64,000 nt of DNA from Duganella dendranthematis (GCF_012849375.1 NZ_CP051684.1:4960001-5024000), one strand, 5' to 3'; shown: positions 40,592 to 49,995, numbered from the stretch's first letter. Notes: a model not told the origin generated them from the letters alone. Program-made: numbers and translations.

Positions 40592-41431
40592 TTAGACCAG
40601 CAGGGCCGCGCTCATGTCGGCGGCGTCGCGTTTGGCGTCTTCCAGCATCGACGCCAGTCGCTGCTCGTCGATGAACAGGTCGATGGCGGAGTCGGAATGC
40701 GGCGGCAGGTCGCGCTGCGGTTCCTGCAACGGCGACTTGACCGGCGTCAGGTGGTTGGCCAGCAGCAGCGTGTCGAGCAGCGTGTCGGGCGGGATCGACA
40801 TGAAACTGTCGCGCAGGCCTTCGATGGCGTCGGCCACCGGCTCGGGAATGCACAGCTTGCGCATCACTTCGCGGGTGATGATTTCTTCGCTGGCCGAGTG
40901 CCAGTTTTCCGGGTCCTCGTCCAGCAGGCCCGGGAACTCGTCAGCGCGCGACAGCAGGTAGAAGCCGCCGACCTCATGCACGATGCCGGCGAACAGCGCG
41001 GTATCTTCGTTGACGCCGGTGACGTGGCGCGCGATCAGGCGGCCCAGCGCGGCGACGGCGATGGTGTGGTCCCACAGCTTTTCCGCCATGTTGCGCACCT
41101 TGGGGTCGGTGATCTTGCTGCCGAACTGGCGCACCACCATGGCGGCCGCCAGCGCAAACAGGTTCTGGTAGCCGATGCGCATGATGGCGCCGCGCACATT
41201 GGTCACTACCGGCGCGCCGGCGCGGTTGAACATGGCCGAGTTGGCGATGGCCACGGTTTTCGCTGCCAGCAAGGGTTCCGCCAGCACCAGGCTGATCGCG
41301 GTATCGATCGGGCAATCGGGATCGTCCAATGCCAGTTGGACGCGCAGCGCCGCGTTGACGCTGGTCGGAAAGATGAGTTCGCCACGGATGGCCAGGGCCG
41401 CAATATGGCCAAATGCTTCTAATTTATTCAT
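40592..41431 (-). CDS. HDOD-domain signalling protein
   Basis: A 279-residue protein starting at 41431; a longer open frame exists but would overlap the promoter. It contains the HDOD fold (SLVLAEPLLAAKTVAIANSA, GYQNLFALAAAMVVRQFG, then LFAGIVHEVGGFYLLS), related to HD phosphohydrolases but lacking the full metal-binding set. HDOD proteins act in cyclic di-GMP, chemotaxis and motility circuits. A strong promoter is placed so that the mRNA would begin at or next to the ATG. Confidence 0.85.
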   Translation of the reverse strand: MNKLEAFGHIAALAIRGELIFPTSVNAALRVQLALDDPDCPIDTAISLVLAEPLLAAKTVAIANSAMFNRAGAPVVTNVRGAIMRIGYQNLFALAAAMVVRQFGSKITDPKVRNMAEKLWDHTIAVAALGRLIARHVTGVNEDTALFAGIVHEVGGFYLLSRADEFPGLLDEDPENWHSASEEIITREVMRKLCIPEPVADAIEGLRDSFMSIPPDTLLDTLLLANHLTPVKSPLQEPQRDLPPHSDSAIDLFIDEQRLASMLEDAKRDAADMSAALLV

Positions 41432-41438
41432 GGTCAAA

Positions 41439-41467
41439 ATTATACGCAGGCTTGGCCCCAATCTCAA
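41439..41467 (-). promoter_or_regulatory. Sigma-70 promoter of the HDOD gene, predicting a leaderless mRNA
   Basis: On the minus strand TTGAGA (41462-41467) and TATAAT (41439-41444) are separated by exactly 17 bp. The ATG begins at 41431, seven bases after the -10, so transcription should start within two bases of the start codon. No Shine-Dalgarno sequence is present. Confidence 0.7.
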
Positions 41468-41560
41468 CGCTCATGCAGGCGTTGTTGCGGGTTCGGCGGC
41501 AGATAGGGCGGCAATGCGACAGATGATGACGCGCGGGCGGGCTAGGCGCGGGAAATAAGG

Positions 41561-41593
41561 CGGACGCGGCGCGCTGATCGGGCGCCGCGTCCG
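41561..41593 (-). terminator. Intrinsic terminator of dadA
   Basis: CGGACGCGGCGC (41561-41572) pairs perfectly with GCGCCGCGTCCG (41582-41593) around a 9-nt loop. CCTTATTT follows on the minus strand. It lies 18 bp after the dadA stop. Confidence 0.75.
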
Positions 41594-41610
41594 TGGTGAA
41601 GGGACGCCGG

Positions 41611-42894
41611 TCAGGCGTTGGCCAGTTGCGGTTGGCGGGTGGTGCGGGTGGTGTGGTAGCGGCTGACCGACAGGTCGTCGGCGCGGATCGCTGGACGGTG
41701 GGCCGAGATCAGGTCCGACAGCAGTTGCGCCGAACCGCACGACATGGTCCAGCCCAAGGTGCCGTGACCGGTGTTGATGAACAGGTTGCGCAGGCCAGTG
41801 CGGCCGACGATCGGCGTACCGTCCGGCGTCATCGGACGCAGGCCGGTCCAGAAGCTGGCGGCGGCGGTGTTGCCGGCGCCGGGGAACAGGTCGTTGACCA
41901 CCATTTCCAGCGTTTCACGGCGGCGCGGATTCAAGTCGGTGTTGAAGCCGGCGATCTCGGCCATGCCGCCGACGCGGATGCGGTCGTCAAAGCGGGTAAC
42001 GGCGATCTTGTAGGTTTCGTCCAGAATGGTCGAGACCGGCGCAGCGCTGGCGTTGACGATCGGCACGGTGATCGAATAGCCCTTCATCGGGTAGACCGGA
42101 ATCTGCACCAGGTCTTTCAGCAGCGCGGTCGAATAGGAGCCCATGGCCACCACGTAGGATTCGGCGGTCACCAGCTCGTCGCCGCATTTGACGCCACGGA
42201 TGGCGTCGCCTTCGGTCAGCAGGCCGGTGATATCGACGCCGTAGCGGAACTTGACGCCCAGCTCTTCCGCCATGGCGGTCAGGCGGGTGGTGAACAGCTG
42301 GCAGTCGCCGGTTTCATCGTTGGGCAGGCGCAGGCCGCCGACCAGCTTGTTGCGGGCCAGACCGGGCTCGGCGCCGACCAGTTGTTCGCGGCTCAGCAGT
42401 TCGTAGGGCACGCCGGTTTCTTCCAGCACGCTGATGTCCTTGGCGGCGGCGTCCATCTGCTCTTGCGTGCGGAACAGCTGGGTCGTACCTTGTTGGCGGC
42501 CTTCGTATTCGATGCCGGTCGAGGCGCGCAGGGCTTTAAAGCAGTCGCGGCTGTACTCGGCCAGACGCACCATGCGTTCCTTGTTGATGGCGTAACGGTC
42601 GGCGGTGCAGTTTTGCAGCATCTGCCACATCCACTGCAGCTGGAACAGCGTGCCGTCGGGCGTGATGGACAGCGGGGCGTGACGCTGCAGCATCCACTTC
42701 ATGGCTTTCAGCGGGATGCCGGGCGCGGCCCAGGGCGAAGCGTAGCCGGGCGAAATCTGGCCAGCATTGGCGAAGCTGGTTTCGAGGGCTGGACCGGGCT
42801 GGCGGTCAAGCACGGTAACGTCATGGCCGGCTTTGGCCAGATAGTAGGCGCTGGTGACGCCGATGACGCCGCTACCCAGGATTACGACACGCAT
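41611..42894 (-). CDS. dadA: D-amino acid dehydrogenase small subunit
   Basis: A 427-residue FAD enzyme. The N-terminal dinucleotide motif is [18 protein letters not shown], followed by family-typical stretches ([72 protein letters not shown]). It oxidises D-amino acids such as D-alanine to the keto acid and ammonia, with electrons going to the respiratory chain. An Lrp/AsnC gene is divergent 98 bp away, as in known dadA loci, and a symmetric site lies between. Confidence 0.95.
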   Translation of the reverse strand: MRVVILGSGVIGVTSAYYLAKAGHDVTVLDRQPGPALETSFANAGQISPGYASPWAAPGIPLKAMKWMLQRHAPLSITPDGTLFQLQWMWQMLQNCTADRYAINKERMVRLAEYSRDCFKALRASTGIEYEGRQQGTTQLFRTQEQMDAAAKDISVLEETGVPYELLSREQLVGAEPGLARNKLVGGLRLPNDETGDCQLFTTRLTAMAEELGVKFRYGVDITGLLTEGDAIRGVKCGDELVTAESYVVAMGSYSTALLKDLVQIPVYPMKGYSITVPIVNASAAPVSTILDETYKIAVTRFDDRIRVGGMAEIAGFNTDLNPRRRETLEMVVNDLFPGAGNTAAASFWTGLRPMTPDGTPIVGRTGLRNLFINTGHGTLGWTMSCGSAQLLSDLISAHRPAIRADDLSVSRYHTTRTTRQPQLANA

Positions 42895-42947
42895 AGAGTC
42901 CCCCGATTATTTAACTACCAGATATTCCGCTATGGTATTCTCGTTTG

Positions 42948-42966
42948 TATAGTGTTTGTTACTATA
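42948..42966. promoter_or_regulatory. Candidate Lrp/AsnC operator TATAGT-N7-ACTATA
   Basis: A perfect 6-bp inverted repeat with a 7-nt spacer lies midway between dadA and the divergent Lrp-type gene. AT-rich dyads of this form and place are typical Lrp-family sites. Binding is inferred. Confidence 0.5.
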
Positions 42967-42992
42967 TATCTTCGTAAAAATAGTGGATTTTC

Positions 42993-43478
42993 ATGAGAAT
43001 TCAAAAAGAATCGGTTAGAAGTCTCGACAAACTGGACAGAAAGATATTGCAGATCCTGCAGGAGGATGGGCGCATCTCGATGAAGGACCTGGGCGAGCAG
43101 GTGGGGCTGTCGACCACGCCGACCATTGAGCGGGTCAAGCGCATGGAACGCGATGGCGTGATTACCGGCTATCACGCGCGCATTGATCCGCCGTCGCTGG
43201 GCGCCAAGTTGCTGGTGTTTGTGGAGATTACGCTGAACCAGAAGTCCGGCCCCGCGTTCGAGCAGTTCCGGCGCGAGGTGCTGCGGATTCCGGAAGTGCA
43301 GGAGTGTCATCTGGTGTCGGGGGATTTTGATTACCTGATCAAGGCGCGGATTCATGAGATGGCCGAGTACCGCAATCTGCTGGGCGATATGCTGCTCAGT
43401 TTGCCGGGGGCGGCGCAGTCGAAAAGCTATGTCGTCATGGAGGAAATCAAGGAGACGCTGACGCTAGCGACCGGTTGA
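42993..43478 (+). CDS. Lrp/AsnC-family regulator, probable dadA regulator
   Basis: A 161-residue regulator. The N-terminal helix-turn-helix (LDRKILQILQEDGRISMKDL, GEQVGLSTTPTIERVKRMER) is followed by the amino-acid-binding RAM domain (LVFVEITLNQKSG, VLRIPEVQECHLVSGDFDYL). Divergence from dadA strongly suggests that it responds to an amino acid and activates or represses dadA, like DadR/BkdR. A hairpin terminator follows its stop. Confidence 0.93.
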   Translation: MRIQKESVRSLDKLDRKILQILQEDGRISMKDLGEQVGLSTTPTIERVKRMERDGVITGYHARIDPPSLGAKLLVFVEITLNQKSGPAFEQFRREVLRIPEVQECHLVSGDFDYLIKARIHEMAEYRNLLGDMLLSLPGAAQSKSYVVMEEIKETLTLATG

Positions 43479-43490
43479 TGCAGATCAAAG

Positions 43491-43530
43491 TGCGCCGCTT
43501 GCAATCGACGGCGAGCGGCGCATACTGTTT
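43491..43530 (+). terminator. Probable terminator after the Lrp gene
   Basis: TGCGCCGCT (43491-43499) pairs perfectly with AGCGGCGCA (43514-43522) around a 14-nt loop; TACTGTTTTG follows. It ends just before the next ATG at 43534. Confidence 0.5.
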
Positions 43531-43533
43531 TGC

Positions 43534-43806
43534 ATGAACTCCATTGAATCCACCAAATACCGCAAACGTCTTGAGGAGGGCGGTGTGCCGCCCCAGCAAG
43601 CGCTGGCGCACGCCGATGCGCTAGGCGAAGTATTGGAGAACCTTAAAGAGACCTTGGCTACCAAGGATTGGGTGCGGGCCGAAATCAGCCGGCAACTGCA
43701 AGACCTCAAGATTGACCTGTTGAAGTGGATGTTTACGATGTTTATCGCCCAGACTGGCATCACCATCGGCACTGTCATCGCCCTCATCCGCTACCTGCCT
43801 CATTGA
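43534..43806 (+). CDS. Small tail-anchored coiled-coil protein
   Basis: A 90-residue protein. An N-terminal helix (YRKRLEEGGVPPQQALAHAD) leads to a coiled-coil segment (LGEVLENLKETLATKDWVRA, EISRQLQDLKIDLLKWM) and one C-terminal membrane helix (FIAQTGITIGTVIALIRYL). It matches the DUF1640-like layout and resembles the proteins at 38643 and 60428, with the shared ATK-D and KWM features. The next gene starts 24 bp downstream and may be in the same transcript. Function is unknown. Confidence 0.72.
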   Translation: MNSIESTKYRKRLEEGGVPPQQALAHADALGEVLENLKETLATKDWVRAEISRQLQDLKIDLLKWMFTMFIAQTGITIGTVIALIRYLPH

Positions 43807-43830
43807 GCCCGCTTCAGTTACAATGCCATT

Positions 43831-45402
43831 ATGGCATCACAACCAACTGGAGCAGGCGTGAATAGTTCGTCGTCGCAGCTCGTCGTCCGTTCGCTGGACG
43901 AACACTTATCTTCCGACCAGAGTTTCAGCTCCGCCTACGCGCGCGCCGTGGGGGCGATTGCCGGCAACCAAGGCAGCCTCACGCTGGCCCAGTTCGCCGC
44001 TGTCACCGATATCGCCGGCGACGGCCAATCCTCCGCCGTGTTCACCGCGCTGGTGCTGAACGCCATCGAATCCGGGGTGGAAGTCGATTGGGCGCTGAAT
44101 GCGCTCAGCCGCAGCTGCGCCGGCATCGACCAGGCCGCGCGCGAACAGGCGCTGCACATGGTGATTCCGCTGCTGGCGCTGCACGGCGCCGACGCCCGCG
44201 CGCTGGCGCAGCGGCTGGCCAAGTCCCTGGCGGTCAGGGTGTCGCCGGACGATTTGAGCCGCTTGCCGCAGTCGGAGGAGCGCGGCATCCTGGCCAACCT
44301 CGGCGAACAGGCGCGCCGCCTGGTGCGTGGCCGCTCGGTGGCCGACGCGGTGGCGGACTTTGGCCGCACCGCGGGCCAGCCGGCGCTGGTCGATCATGCG
44401 CGCCACTTCCAGTCCGGCGAAATCGATCACGTGCAGTTGCGCGAACTGGTCAGCGGCACCACGGCCGCCATTGCGCAGGACATCAACGCCTATCTGGAAC
44501 AGGCGCGCCTGCTGGCGGTGGGCGAGACGGCGGCAGCGTCGCTGGTGACGGCGGCGAATGAGATGAAAAACCAGGTGGCGCAGCGGCTGGTGCTGGTCGA
44601 ACAGCGCATCGCCTACGAGCGTCGCTTGTTGGTCGAGGAAATCGACGACGCCGTGCACGATGCCGGCAACGCCATCGAGCTGGCGATGACCGACCGCCTG
44701 AATACCGACAAGTGGAAAGACGAGGATGTGTGGGCCAGCATCGGCCGCAACCAGTTCGGGCAGGAGATGGAGCGGCGGCTGGACCGCATCGTGCGGCGCA
44801 AGGAGCAGGCCTTGCATCTGCTGCAGGAAGATCTGCGGCTGTTCCAGTCGGGGATGAAGCTGGGGCAGGCCTCGGTGTTCCAGCGTCAGCACCATGCAGC
44901 GCTGGCGCGCCTGATGCCGCGTTTGCGGGTCGGCACGCGCATCGTCAACAAGCTGGATACGGCGGCCAATGTGACGCTGGTCAGCGGCGCGGCGGTGGCG
45001 GCCAGCACCGGCACGGCGGCGTATCTGATCGGTGCGGCGGTGGTGTTGCCGGTGGTGGCGCCAGTGGCGCCGTTTGTCGGCGGCGCGGTACTGCTGGCCG
45101 GGGCGTTCAAGTGGTTTACCGATGGCGGCAAGCGCAAACGCACCGAGATCCGCGACAAGCGCCTGACGTTTGAGGAGGAGTTGCGCAAGCAGCTGCTGGC
45201 GGCGGAGCAGTCGTTCAATGTGCAGCTGGACCAGGTGGCGGAAGGCTTCCGCGATTCGGCCTTGCAAGTGTTGACGCCGATTTTGCTGGAGGCCGAAGCG
45301 GCGGGACGCGTGCCCGGCATGCGCCAGCGGATCGCCGACCGCGTCATCACGCAAGCGCAGGCGGCAATCCGGCAGCTCGACACGGAGCTGCTGAAGGCTT
45401 AA
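43831..45402 (+). CDS. Unrecognised large helical protein with membrane hairpin
   Basis: A 523-residue protein I do not recognise. ATG 43831 lacks a ribosome site; a GTG at 43858 with GGAGCAGG upstream is an alternative start. Residues 30-145 are helical, loosely like a TerB-type bundle (LTLAQFAAVTDIAGDGQSSA, MVIPLLALHGADARALAQRL). Residues 215-370 are a long amphipathic coiled coil. Residues 380-428 are a Gly/Ala/Val-rich hydrophobic hairpin (VTLVSGAAVAASTGTAAYLI, GAAVVLPVVAPVAPFVGGAV), and 430-523 are basic and helical. The helix-hairpin-helix layout is like the stalk and membrane paddle of bacterial dynamins, but there is no GTPase P-loop. That comparison is inference. Confidence 0.7.
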   Translation: MASQPTGAGVNSSSSQLVVRSLDEHLSSDQSFSSAYARAVGAIAGNQGSLTLAQFAAVTDIAGDGQSSAVFTALVLNAIESGVEVDWALNALSRSCAGIDQAAREQALHMVIPLLALHGADARALAQRLAKSLAVRVSPDDLSRLPQSEERGILANLGEQARRLVRGRSVADAVADFGRTAGQPALVDHARHFQSGEIDHVQLRELVSGTTAAIAQDINAYLEQARLLAVGETAAASLVTAANEMKNQVAQRLVLVEQRIAYERRLLVEEIDDAVHDAGNAIELAMTDRLNTDKWKDEDVWASIGRNQFGQEMERRLDRIVRRKEQALHLLQEDLRLFQSGMKLGQASVFQRQHHAALARLMPRLRVGTRIVNKLDTAANVTLVSGAAVAASTGTAAYLIGAAVVLPVVAPVAPFVGGAVLLAGAFKWFTDGGKRKRTEIRDKRLTFEEELRKQLLAAEQSFNVQLDQVAEGFRDSALQVLTPILLEAEAAGRVPGMRQRIADRVITQAQAAIRQLDTELLKA

Positions 45403-46547
45403 AGGTTGTGCGCGATGATGGCGTCGGCTGCGGTGGCGGCTTGCTGCAAGGGCTGATTCAGCGCCTGCGTGGTGTACACCGGCGTTTGCGGCATGGCCGC
45501 GCCCAGCACCGGCCCGTCGGTCTTGCTGATGTCCACCGACACGGTAGTCGACAAACCAATCCGCAGCGGATGTTCCTGCAACTCCTTGGCGTCCAGTGCA
45601 ATCCGCACCGGCAGGCGCTGTACCACCTTGATCCAGTTACCGCTGGCGTTCTGCGCCGGCAGCAGCGAGAAGGCGCTACCGGTGCCGGCCGACAGCCCCA
45701 CTACGCGTCCATGGAACTCCACCTTGCTGCCATACATATCCGCCTCCACCTTGGCTGGCTGGCCGACGCGGATATTCTTCAACTCCGATTCCTTGAAATT
45801 GGCATCCACCCATAACTGGTCCAGCGGCACGATGGCCATCAGCGACGTTCCCGGCGTGGCGCGCGCGCCGATCTGCACGCTGCGCTTGGCCACATAGCCC
45901 GACACCGGCGCCAGGATGGTATTGCGGCGTGACGCCAGCCACGCCTGCACATAATCCGCCTTGGCCGCTTGCACCGCCGGATGCTGCGCCACCGCTACGC
46001 CGCTGACGCCGGCCTTGGCCGCTTCTTCCTGCTTGAGCGCGACCGCAATCGCGGCGCGCGCATCGTCCACCGCCTGGCGCGCGTGCGCCACTTCCTCGCC
46101 GGAGACCGTGTGATCGGCCGCCAGCGGCTTGCGGCGCGCCAGATCGTCTTCGGCGTTCTTCAATTGCAGCTTGCGCAGCGTGACCGTGGCGTCATATTGC
46201 GCCACGTCGGCATAACGCTGGCGTTGCTGGCGCACGGCGGCGCCCAGCTTGGCGTCGGCCTGCTGCAAGGCGATGTCCGCGTCGGCGGCATCCAGCTGGA
46301 TCAGCGGCGCGCCGGCTTGCACCATCTGCGTTTCATCGGCGCGGATGGCGATCACGTTGCCGGTCACCTGCGACGACAGGTTAACCAGATTGCCGCCGAC
46401 GTAGGCGTTGTCGGTCTCCTGGATCTTGGACAGCACGATTTCGTAATAGGCCGCATAGGCGACGCCGGCGGCGATGAAGGCCAGCGTGATCGCGGCCAGT
46501 ACGGCCTTGCGTTTTTTGTCGTTAGGTTGGGTGGTGTCAGTGCTCAT
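45399..46547 (-). CDS. EmrA-type membrane fusion protein
   Basis: A 382-residue periplasmic adaptor with one N-terminal membrane helix (VLAAITLAFIAAGVAYAAYY). The HlyD/EmrA pattern follows: DNAYVGGNLVNLSSQVTGNV, an alpha-helical hairpin (about 90-200), and the lipoyl/barrel part (ILAPVSGYVAKRSVQIGARA, LWVDANFKESELKNIRVGQP). It should join an inner-membrane DHA2 pump to an outer-membrane factor. Last gene of the MarR-EmrB-NodT-EmrA operon. Confidence 0.93.
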   Translation of the reverse strand: MSTDTTQPNDKKRKAVLAAITLAFIAAGVAYAAYYEIVLSKIQETDNAYVGGNLVNLSSQVTGNVIAIRADETQMVQAGAPLIQLDAADADIALQQADAKLGAAVRQQRQRYADVAQYDATVTLRKLQLKNAEDDLARRKPLAADHTVSGEEVAHARQAVDDARAAIAVALKQEEAAKAGVSGVAVAQHPAVQAAKADYVQAWLASRRNTILAPVSGYVAKRSVQIGARATPGTSLMAIVPLDQLWVDANFKESELKNIRVGQPAKVEADMYGSKVEFHGRVVGLSAGTGSAFSLLPAQNASGNWIKVVQRLPVRIALDAKELQEHPLRIGLSTTVSVDISKTDGPVLGAAMPQTPVYTTQALNQPLQQAATAADAIIAHNL

Positions 46548-46563
46548 GATAATGTCCGTTGAA

Positions 46564-47997
46564 TTATTTGGATGCAGTCGCCAGCGGCGCTTCTTCGTGA
46601 TAGCCGCCGCCCAGCGCGTTGGTCAGCGCGACTTCGGCCAGCAGTTGGATCTGTTGCAGATACAGGTCGGCATCCTGCTGCTTGAGCAGCGCCAGGCGCG
46701 CATTTAGCACGCTGGCGTTGTTGGCCAGGCCTTGATCCATGCGCGCCTGCGCGGACGCCACTTGCGCGCGCGCCGACGCAGTCGCCGCCGTTTGCTGCGT
46801 AATCTGCTGTTCGATGCCTTGCAGCTGCGCGCCGCCTTGCGCCACGTCGCGCACGGCCTCGATGATGGTCTGGTTGTATTCGGCGATGCGCTCGTTGCGG
46901 GCGGTGCGGGCGCCGTCCAGCTGCGCGTCCAAGCGCTTGCTGTCGAACAGCGGCAGCGACAACGTCGGTCCCACATACAGCGTACGGCTGGCGGCTTGCA
47001 ACAGGTTCTCCACCTTGACGGTATCGAGGCCGATAGAGCCCGTCAGGTTCACATCCGGGTAAAACGCAGCCTTGGCGGCGTCGATCCGGCTCAGCGAGGC
47101 CTCCAGCTTCCAGCGCGCGGCCTGCAGGTCGGGACGGCGCGCCAGCAGCTCGATGCCGAGGCGGGCGGGCAGGGCGTGCGGCGTTGGCGACAGCGCCGCA
47201 GGTTTCAGATCGGCCAGCGCGGTGTTGTCGGCGCCCGCCAGCGCGCGCAATGCTTCGCGTTCGTGCTCGATGTCGGACTTGAGCTGCATCTGCTGTTTGC
47301 GGATCAGGCTCAGTTCCATGTCGGCGGCGCGCTGGTCGTCGGCGGTGGTCAGGCCGCGCGCCACGCGTTTAGCCTGGTCCTGCACCAGCGCCGTTTGTGT
47401 GGCGGCCAGTTGCTCGGTGTTGGCCAGTCGCGCCCACGCGCCCTGCAGGCGGAAATAGCTCTGGGTGATGGACGCGGCCAGCGCCTGTTCGGCTTCCGCG
47501 TAGGTGGCGCGGCCGGCATTCAGTTCGCCGACGGCGGCCGCCACTTGCGCGCGGTTCTTGCCCCACCAGTCGAAGTTGTAGCGCAGGTCGAGGCGCAGCG
47601 TCTCTTCAGTGTAATAAGCGCCGCCGATCGGCGCCGGGAACAGGCCGGTGCCGGAATAGCGCTGGCGGTTGGCGTTGGCGTACAGCGAAGTCTCCAGCCC
47701 CAGGTCCGCCAGACTGCGCGACAGCGAGGAACGCGCGGTGCCAATGTGGGCCGCCGCCACTTCCAGCGACGGGCCGCTGGCCAGCGCCTGCTTGATGATG
47801 GCGTTCAGCTGTTCGTCGTGGTAGGCGGTCCACCACTGCGCTTCCGGCCAGCCTTCGTGCGCCAGCTTGATGTTGGACGACAGTTCGGCGCTGGCGATGT
47901 CGCGCTTGGCCAATGGATGGGTGTCGGGCGCGATCGCGGCGCAGCCGGCCAGCGCCAGGGCCATGACGAGCAAGGTTGGTTGTAATAGTGTTTTCAT
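46564..47997 (-). CDS. Outer-membrane efflux lipoprotein of NodT family
   Basis: A 477-residue TolC-like protein with a lipoprotein signal (LLVMALALAGCAA). Two outer-membrane-efflux repeats are visible (GGAYYTEETLRLDLRYNFDW, WGKNRAQVAAAVGELNAGRA, and LLARRPDLQAARWKLEAS). It supplies the exit duct for the EmrAB-type pump encoded on either side. It is spaced 10 bp after the EmrB gene. Confidence 0.93.
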   Translation of the reverse strand: MKTLLQPTLLVMALALAGCAAIAPDTHPLAKRDIASAELSSNIKLAHEGWPEAQWWTAYHDEQLNAIIKQALASGPSLEVAAAHIGTARSSLSRSLADLGLETSLYANANRQRYSGTGLFPAPIGGAYYTEETLRLDLRYNFDWWGKNRAQVAAAVGELNAGRATYAEAEQALAASITQSYFRLQGAWARLANTEQLAATQTALVQDQAKRVARGLTTADDQRAADMELSLIRKQQMQLKSDIEHEREALRALAGADNTALADLKPAALSPTPHALPARLGIELLARRPDLQAARWKLEASLSRIDAAKAAFYPDVNLTGSIGLDTVKVENLLQAASRTLYVGPTLSLPLFDSKRLDAQLDGARTARNERIAEYNQTIIEAVRDVAQGGAQLQGIEQQITQQTAATASARAQVASAQARMDQGLANNASVLNARLALLKQQDADLYLQQIQLLAEVALTNALGGGYHEEAPLATASK

Positions 47998-48007
47998 TCG
48001 GTTCTCC

Positions 48008-49552
48008 TCAATCCATGGCGGCGTGATCGACCGTCACCGGGGCGCTCCTGGCCGGTGGCCGTATCAGCATCAGCAGCGGGATGACGCACAGCGTCAAAAT
48101 AAACATCAGCCAGAAATCGTCGACATAGGCGATCATCGACGCCTGGCGCGTAATCTCGTTATTCAGCGCGGCTGCCGCTTGCGGCGTGGCCAGGTTGTCC
48201 AGCAGCGCCGGGTTGGTGGTGGTGATGTGGTCCGTCAGCGAGGCGTGCACGGTCTGCGTGTTCCGCACCAGCAGCGTTTGCACCAGCGCGATGCCGATCG
48301 AGCTGCCGATATTGCGTATCAGGCTGTAGATAGCCGTGCCTTCGGCGCGCATTTCCGGCGACAGCGTGGCAAACGTCGCGGCGCTCAGCGGCACGAACAC
48401 CAGTCCCAGTCCCAGGCCCTGGATCACGCCCGGCCAGACGATGTCGCTCTGTGATAGCACCAGCGTGTAGCGGGTCATCTGCCACAGCGAGAAGGCGGTG
48501 ATGGCAAAGCCGATGCCCAGCAACAGCCGCAGGTCGACCTTGCCGACCAGCCGGCCCACCATCATCATCGCGATCATGGTGCCGATGCCGCTTGGCGCCG
48601 TCACCAGGCCGGCGATCTTGGCCGGATAGCCCATCAGGCTTTGCAGCATGGACGGCGTCAGCGCGCGGGTGGCAAACAGCACCAGGCCGACGATGAAGAT
48701 GAACAGCAGGCCGCTGACGTAGTTGGCGTTCTTCAGCAGCCGGTAGTCGAAGAAGGACTTGCCGGCCGGCCGCGTGGCGGTATGGGCGACAAAGTAGGCA
48801 AAGCTCAGCGCCAGGATGATGGCTTCCACCCAGGTTTCGGTGGCGCTGAACCAGTCGTTTTGTTCGCCGCGGTCGAGCAGCATCTGCAAGGCGCCGATGG
48901 CCAGGCTGAGGGTGGCGAAGCCGAACGCGTCGAACTTCATCTTGCGCGGCGCGTCAGTCTTGCGGATGTAGCGCCAGATGCCGTAGAACGCCATGGCGCC
49001 GATCGGGATGTTGATGAAGAACACCCAGCGCCAGTCGTAGCTGTCGGTCAGCCAGCCGCCCAGCGTGGGGCCGAGAATCGGGCCGATCATCACGCCCATG
49101 CCCCACACGGCCATGGCCGAGCCATGCTTTTCGCGCGGGTTGATGTCCAGCAGCGTGGCCTGCGACAACGGCACCAGCGCGGCGCCGAACACGCCTTGCA
49201 GCAGGCGCGCGATGACGATTTCGCTCAGCGTGCCGGACAATCCGCACAGCACCGAGGCGATCGTGAAACCGGCCACCGAGGTCAGGAAGATGTTCTTCTG
49301 GCCGAAGCGGTCGCACAGCCAGCCGGTCAGCGGGGTGGCGATGGCGGCCGCCACGATGAAGGAAGTCAGCACCCAGGTGATCTGGTCCTGCGAAGCCGAC
49401 AGGCTGCCCTGCATGTGCGGCAGCGCGACGTTGGCGATGGTGCCGTCCAGCGCCTGGATGATGGTGGCCAGCATGATCGACACGGTGATCATGCGGCGGT
49501 TCAGGCCATCATCGGCAGCGGCGGGGACGCCGTTGGCAACGGCAGTGCTCAT
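48008..49552 (-). CDS. EmrB/QacA-type DHA2 family drug exporter
   Basis: A 514-residue MFS protein with about fourteen membrane helices. Family motifs include LDGTIANVALPHMQGSLSAS, LTGWLCDRFGQKNIFLTSVA and WGMGVMIGPILGPTLGGWLT. It would export hydrophobic drugs or uncouplers through EmrA and NodT. Its start overlaps the MarR stop (ATGA), so regulator and pump are coupled. Confidence 0.94.
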   Translation of the reverse strand: MSTAVANGVPAAADDGLNRRMITVSIMLATIIQALDGTIANVALPHMQGSLSASQDQITWVLTSFIVAAAIATPLTGWLCDRFGQKNIFLTSVAGFTIASVLCGLSGTLSEIVIARLLQGVFGAALVPLSQATLLDINPREKHGSAMAVWGMGVMIGPILGPTLGGWLTDSYDWRWVFFINIPIGAMAFYGIWRYIRKTDAPRKMKFDAFGFATLSLAIGALQMLLDRGEQNDWFSATETWVEAIILALSFAYFVAHTATRPAGKSFFDYRLLKNANYVSGLLFIFIVGLVLFATRALTPSMLQSLMGYPAKIAGLVTAPSGIGTMIAMMMVGRLVGKVDLRLLLGIGFAITAFSLWQMTRYTLVLSQSDIVWPGVIQGLGLGLVFVPLSAATFATLSPEMRAEGTAIYSLIRNIGSSIGIALVQTLLVRNTQTVHASLTDHITTTNPALLDNLATPQAAAALNNEITRQASMIAYVDDFWLMFILTLCVIPLLMLIRPPARSAPVTVDHAAMD

Positions 49553-49983
49553 GACAGCGACTCGATATTGGTCTGGATGGCTTCCAGGAACAGGGTGACG
49601 GTTTGCAGCATCTCGGGATCGACCTTGCCCAGCAGTTCGCGCCGCACGGCCGCGGCTTCCTGCGACACCGTTGCATACACCGCCTGCCCGGCTGGCGTCA
49701 GGCTCAACAGCTTGACGCGGCGGTCGGTTTCAGACGGCGTGCGCACCATTAAGCCGGCCTTCACCAGGCGGTCCACGGTGGACACCATGGTCGGATCTTC
49801 CACGCAGGCGCGCGCGGCCAACCGGGTTTGCGAAGGCGGCTCTTTTTCCTTGGCGGTCAGGGCGATGGCCATCCAGCTGGCCTGGCTCAGGCCCAGATGC
49901 TTGAGGCGACGGTCAATCGCCAGCCGCCAGGCGCGAGCCGAGCCGTGCAGGGCGGCCGAGAAACGTTCTTCTATAGACGACAT
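49549..49983 (-). CDS. MarR-family regulator of the efflux operon
   Basis: A 144-residue winged-helix protein (LKHLGLSQASWMAIALTAKE, RACVEDPTMVSTVDRLVKAG, LMVRTPSETDRRVKLLSLTP). It is first in the efflux operon and a symmetric site lies just upstream, the standard autorepressor layout in which a drug or phenolic ligand releases the repressor. The ligand is unknown. Confidence 0.93.
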   Translation of the reverse strand: MSSIEERFSAALHGSARAWRLAIDRRLKHLGLSQASWMAIALTAKEKEPPSQTRLAARACVEDPTMVSTVDRLVKAGLMVRTPSETDRRVKLLSLTPAGQAVYATVSQEAAAVRRELLGKVDPEMLQTVTLFLEAIQTNIESLS

Positions 49984-49995
49984 ATTATTTCATGG

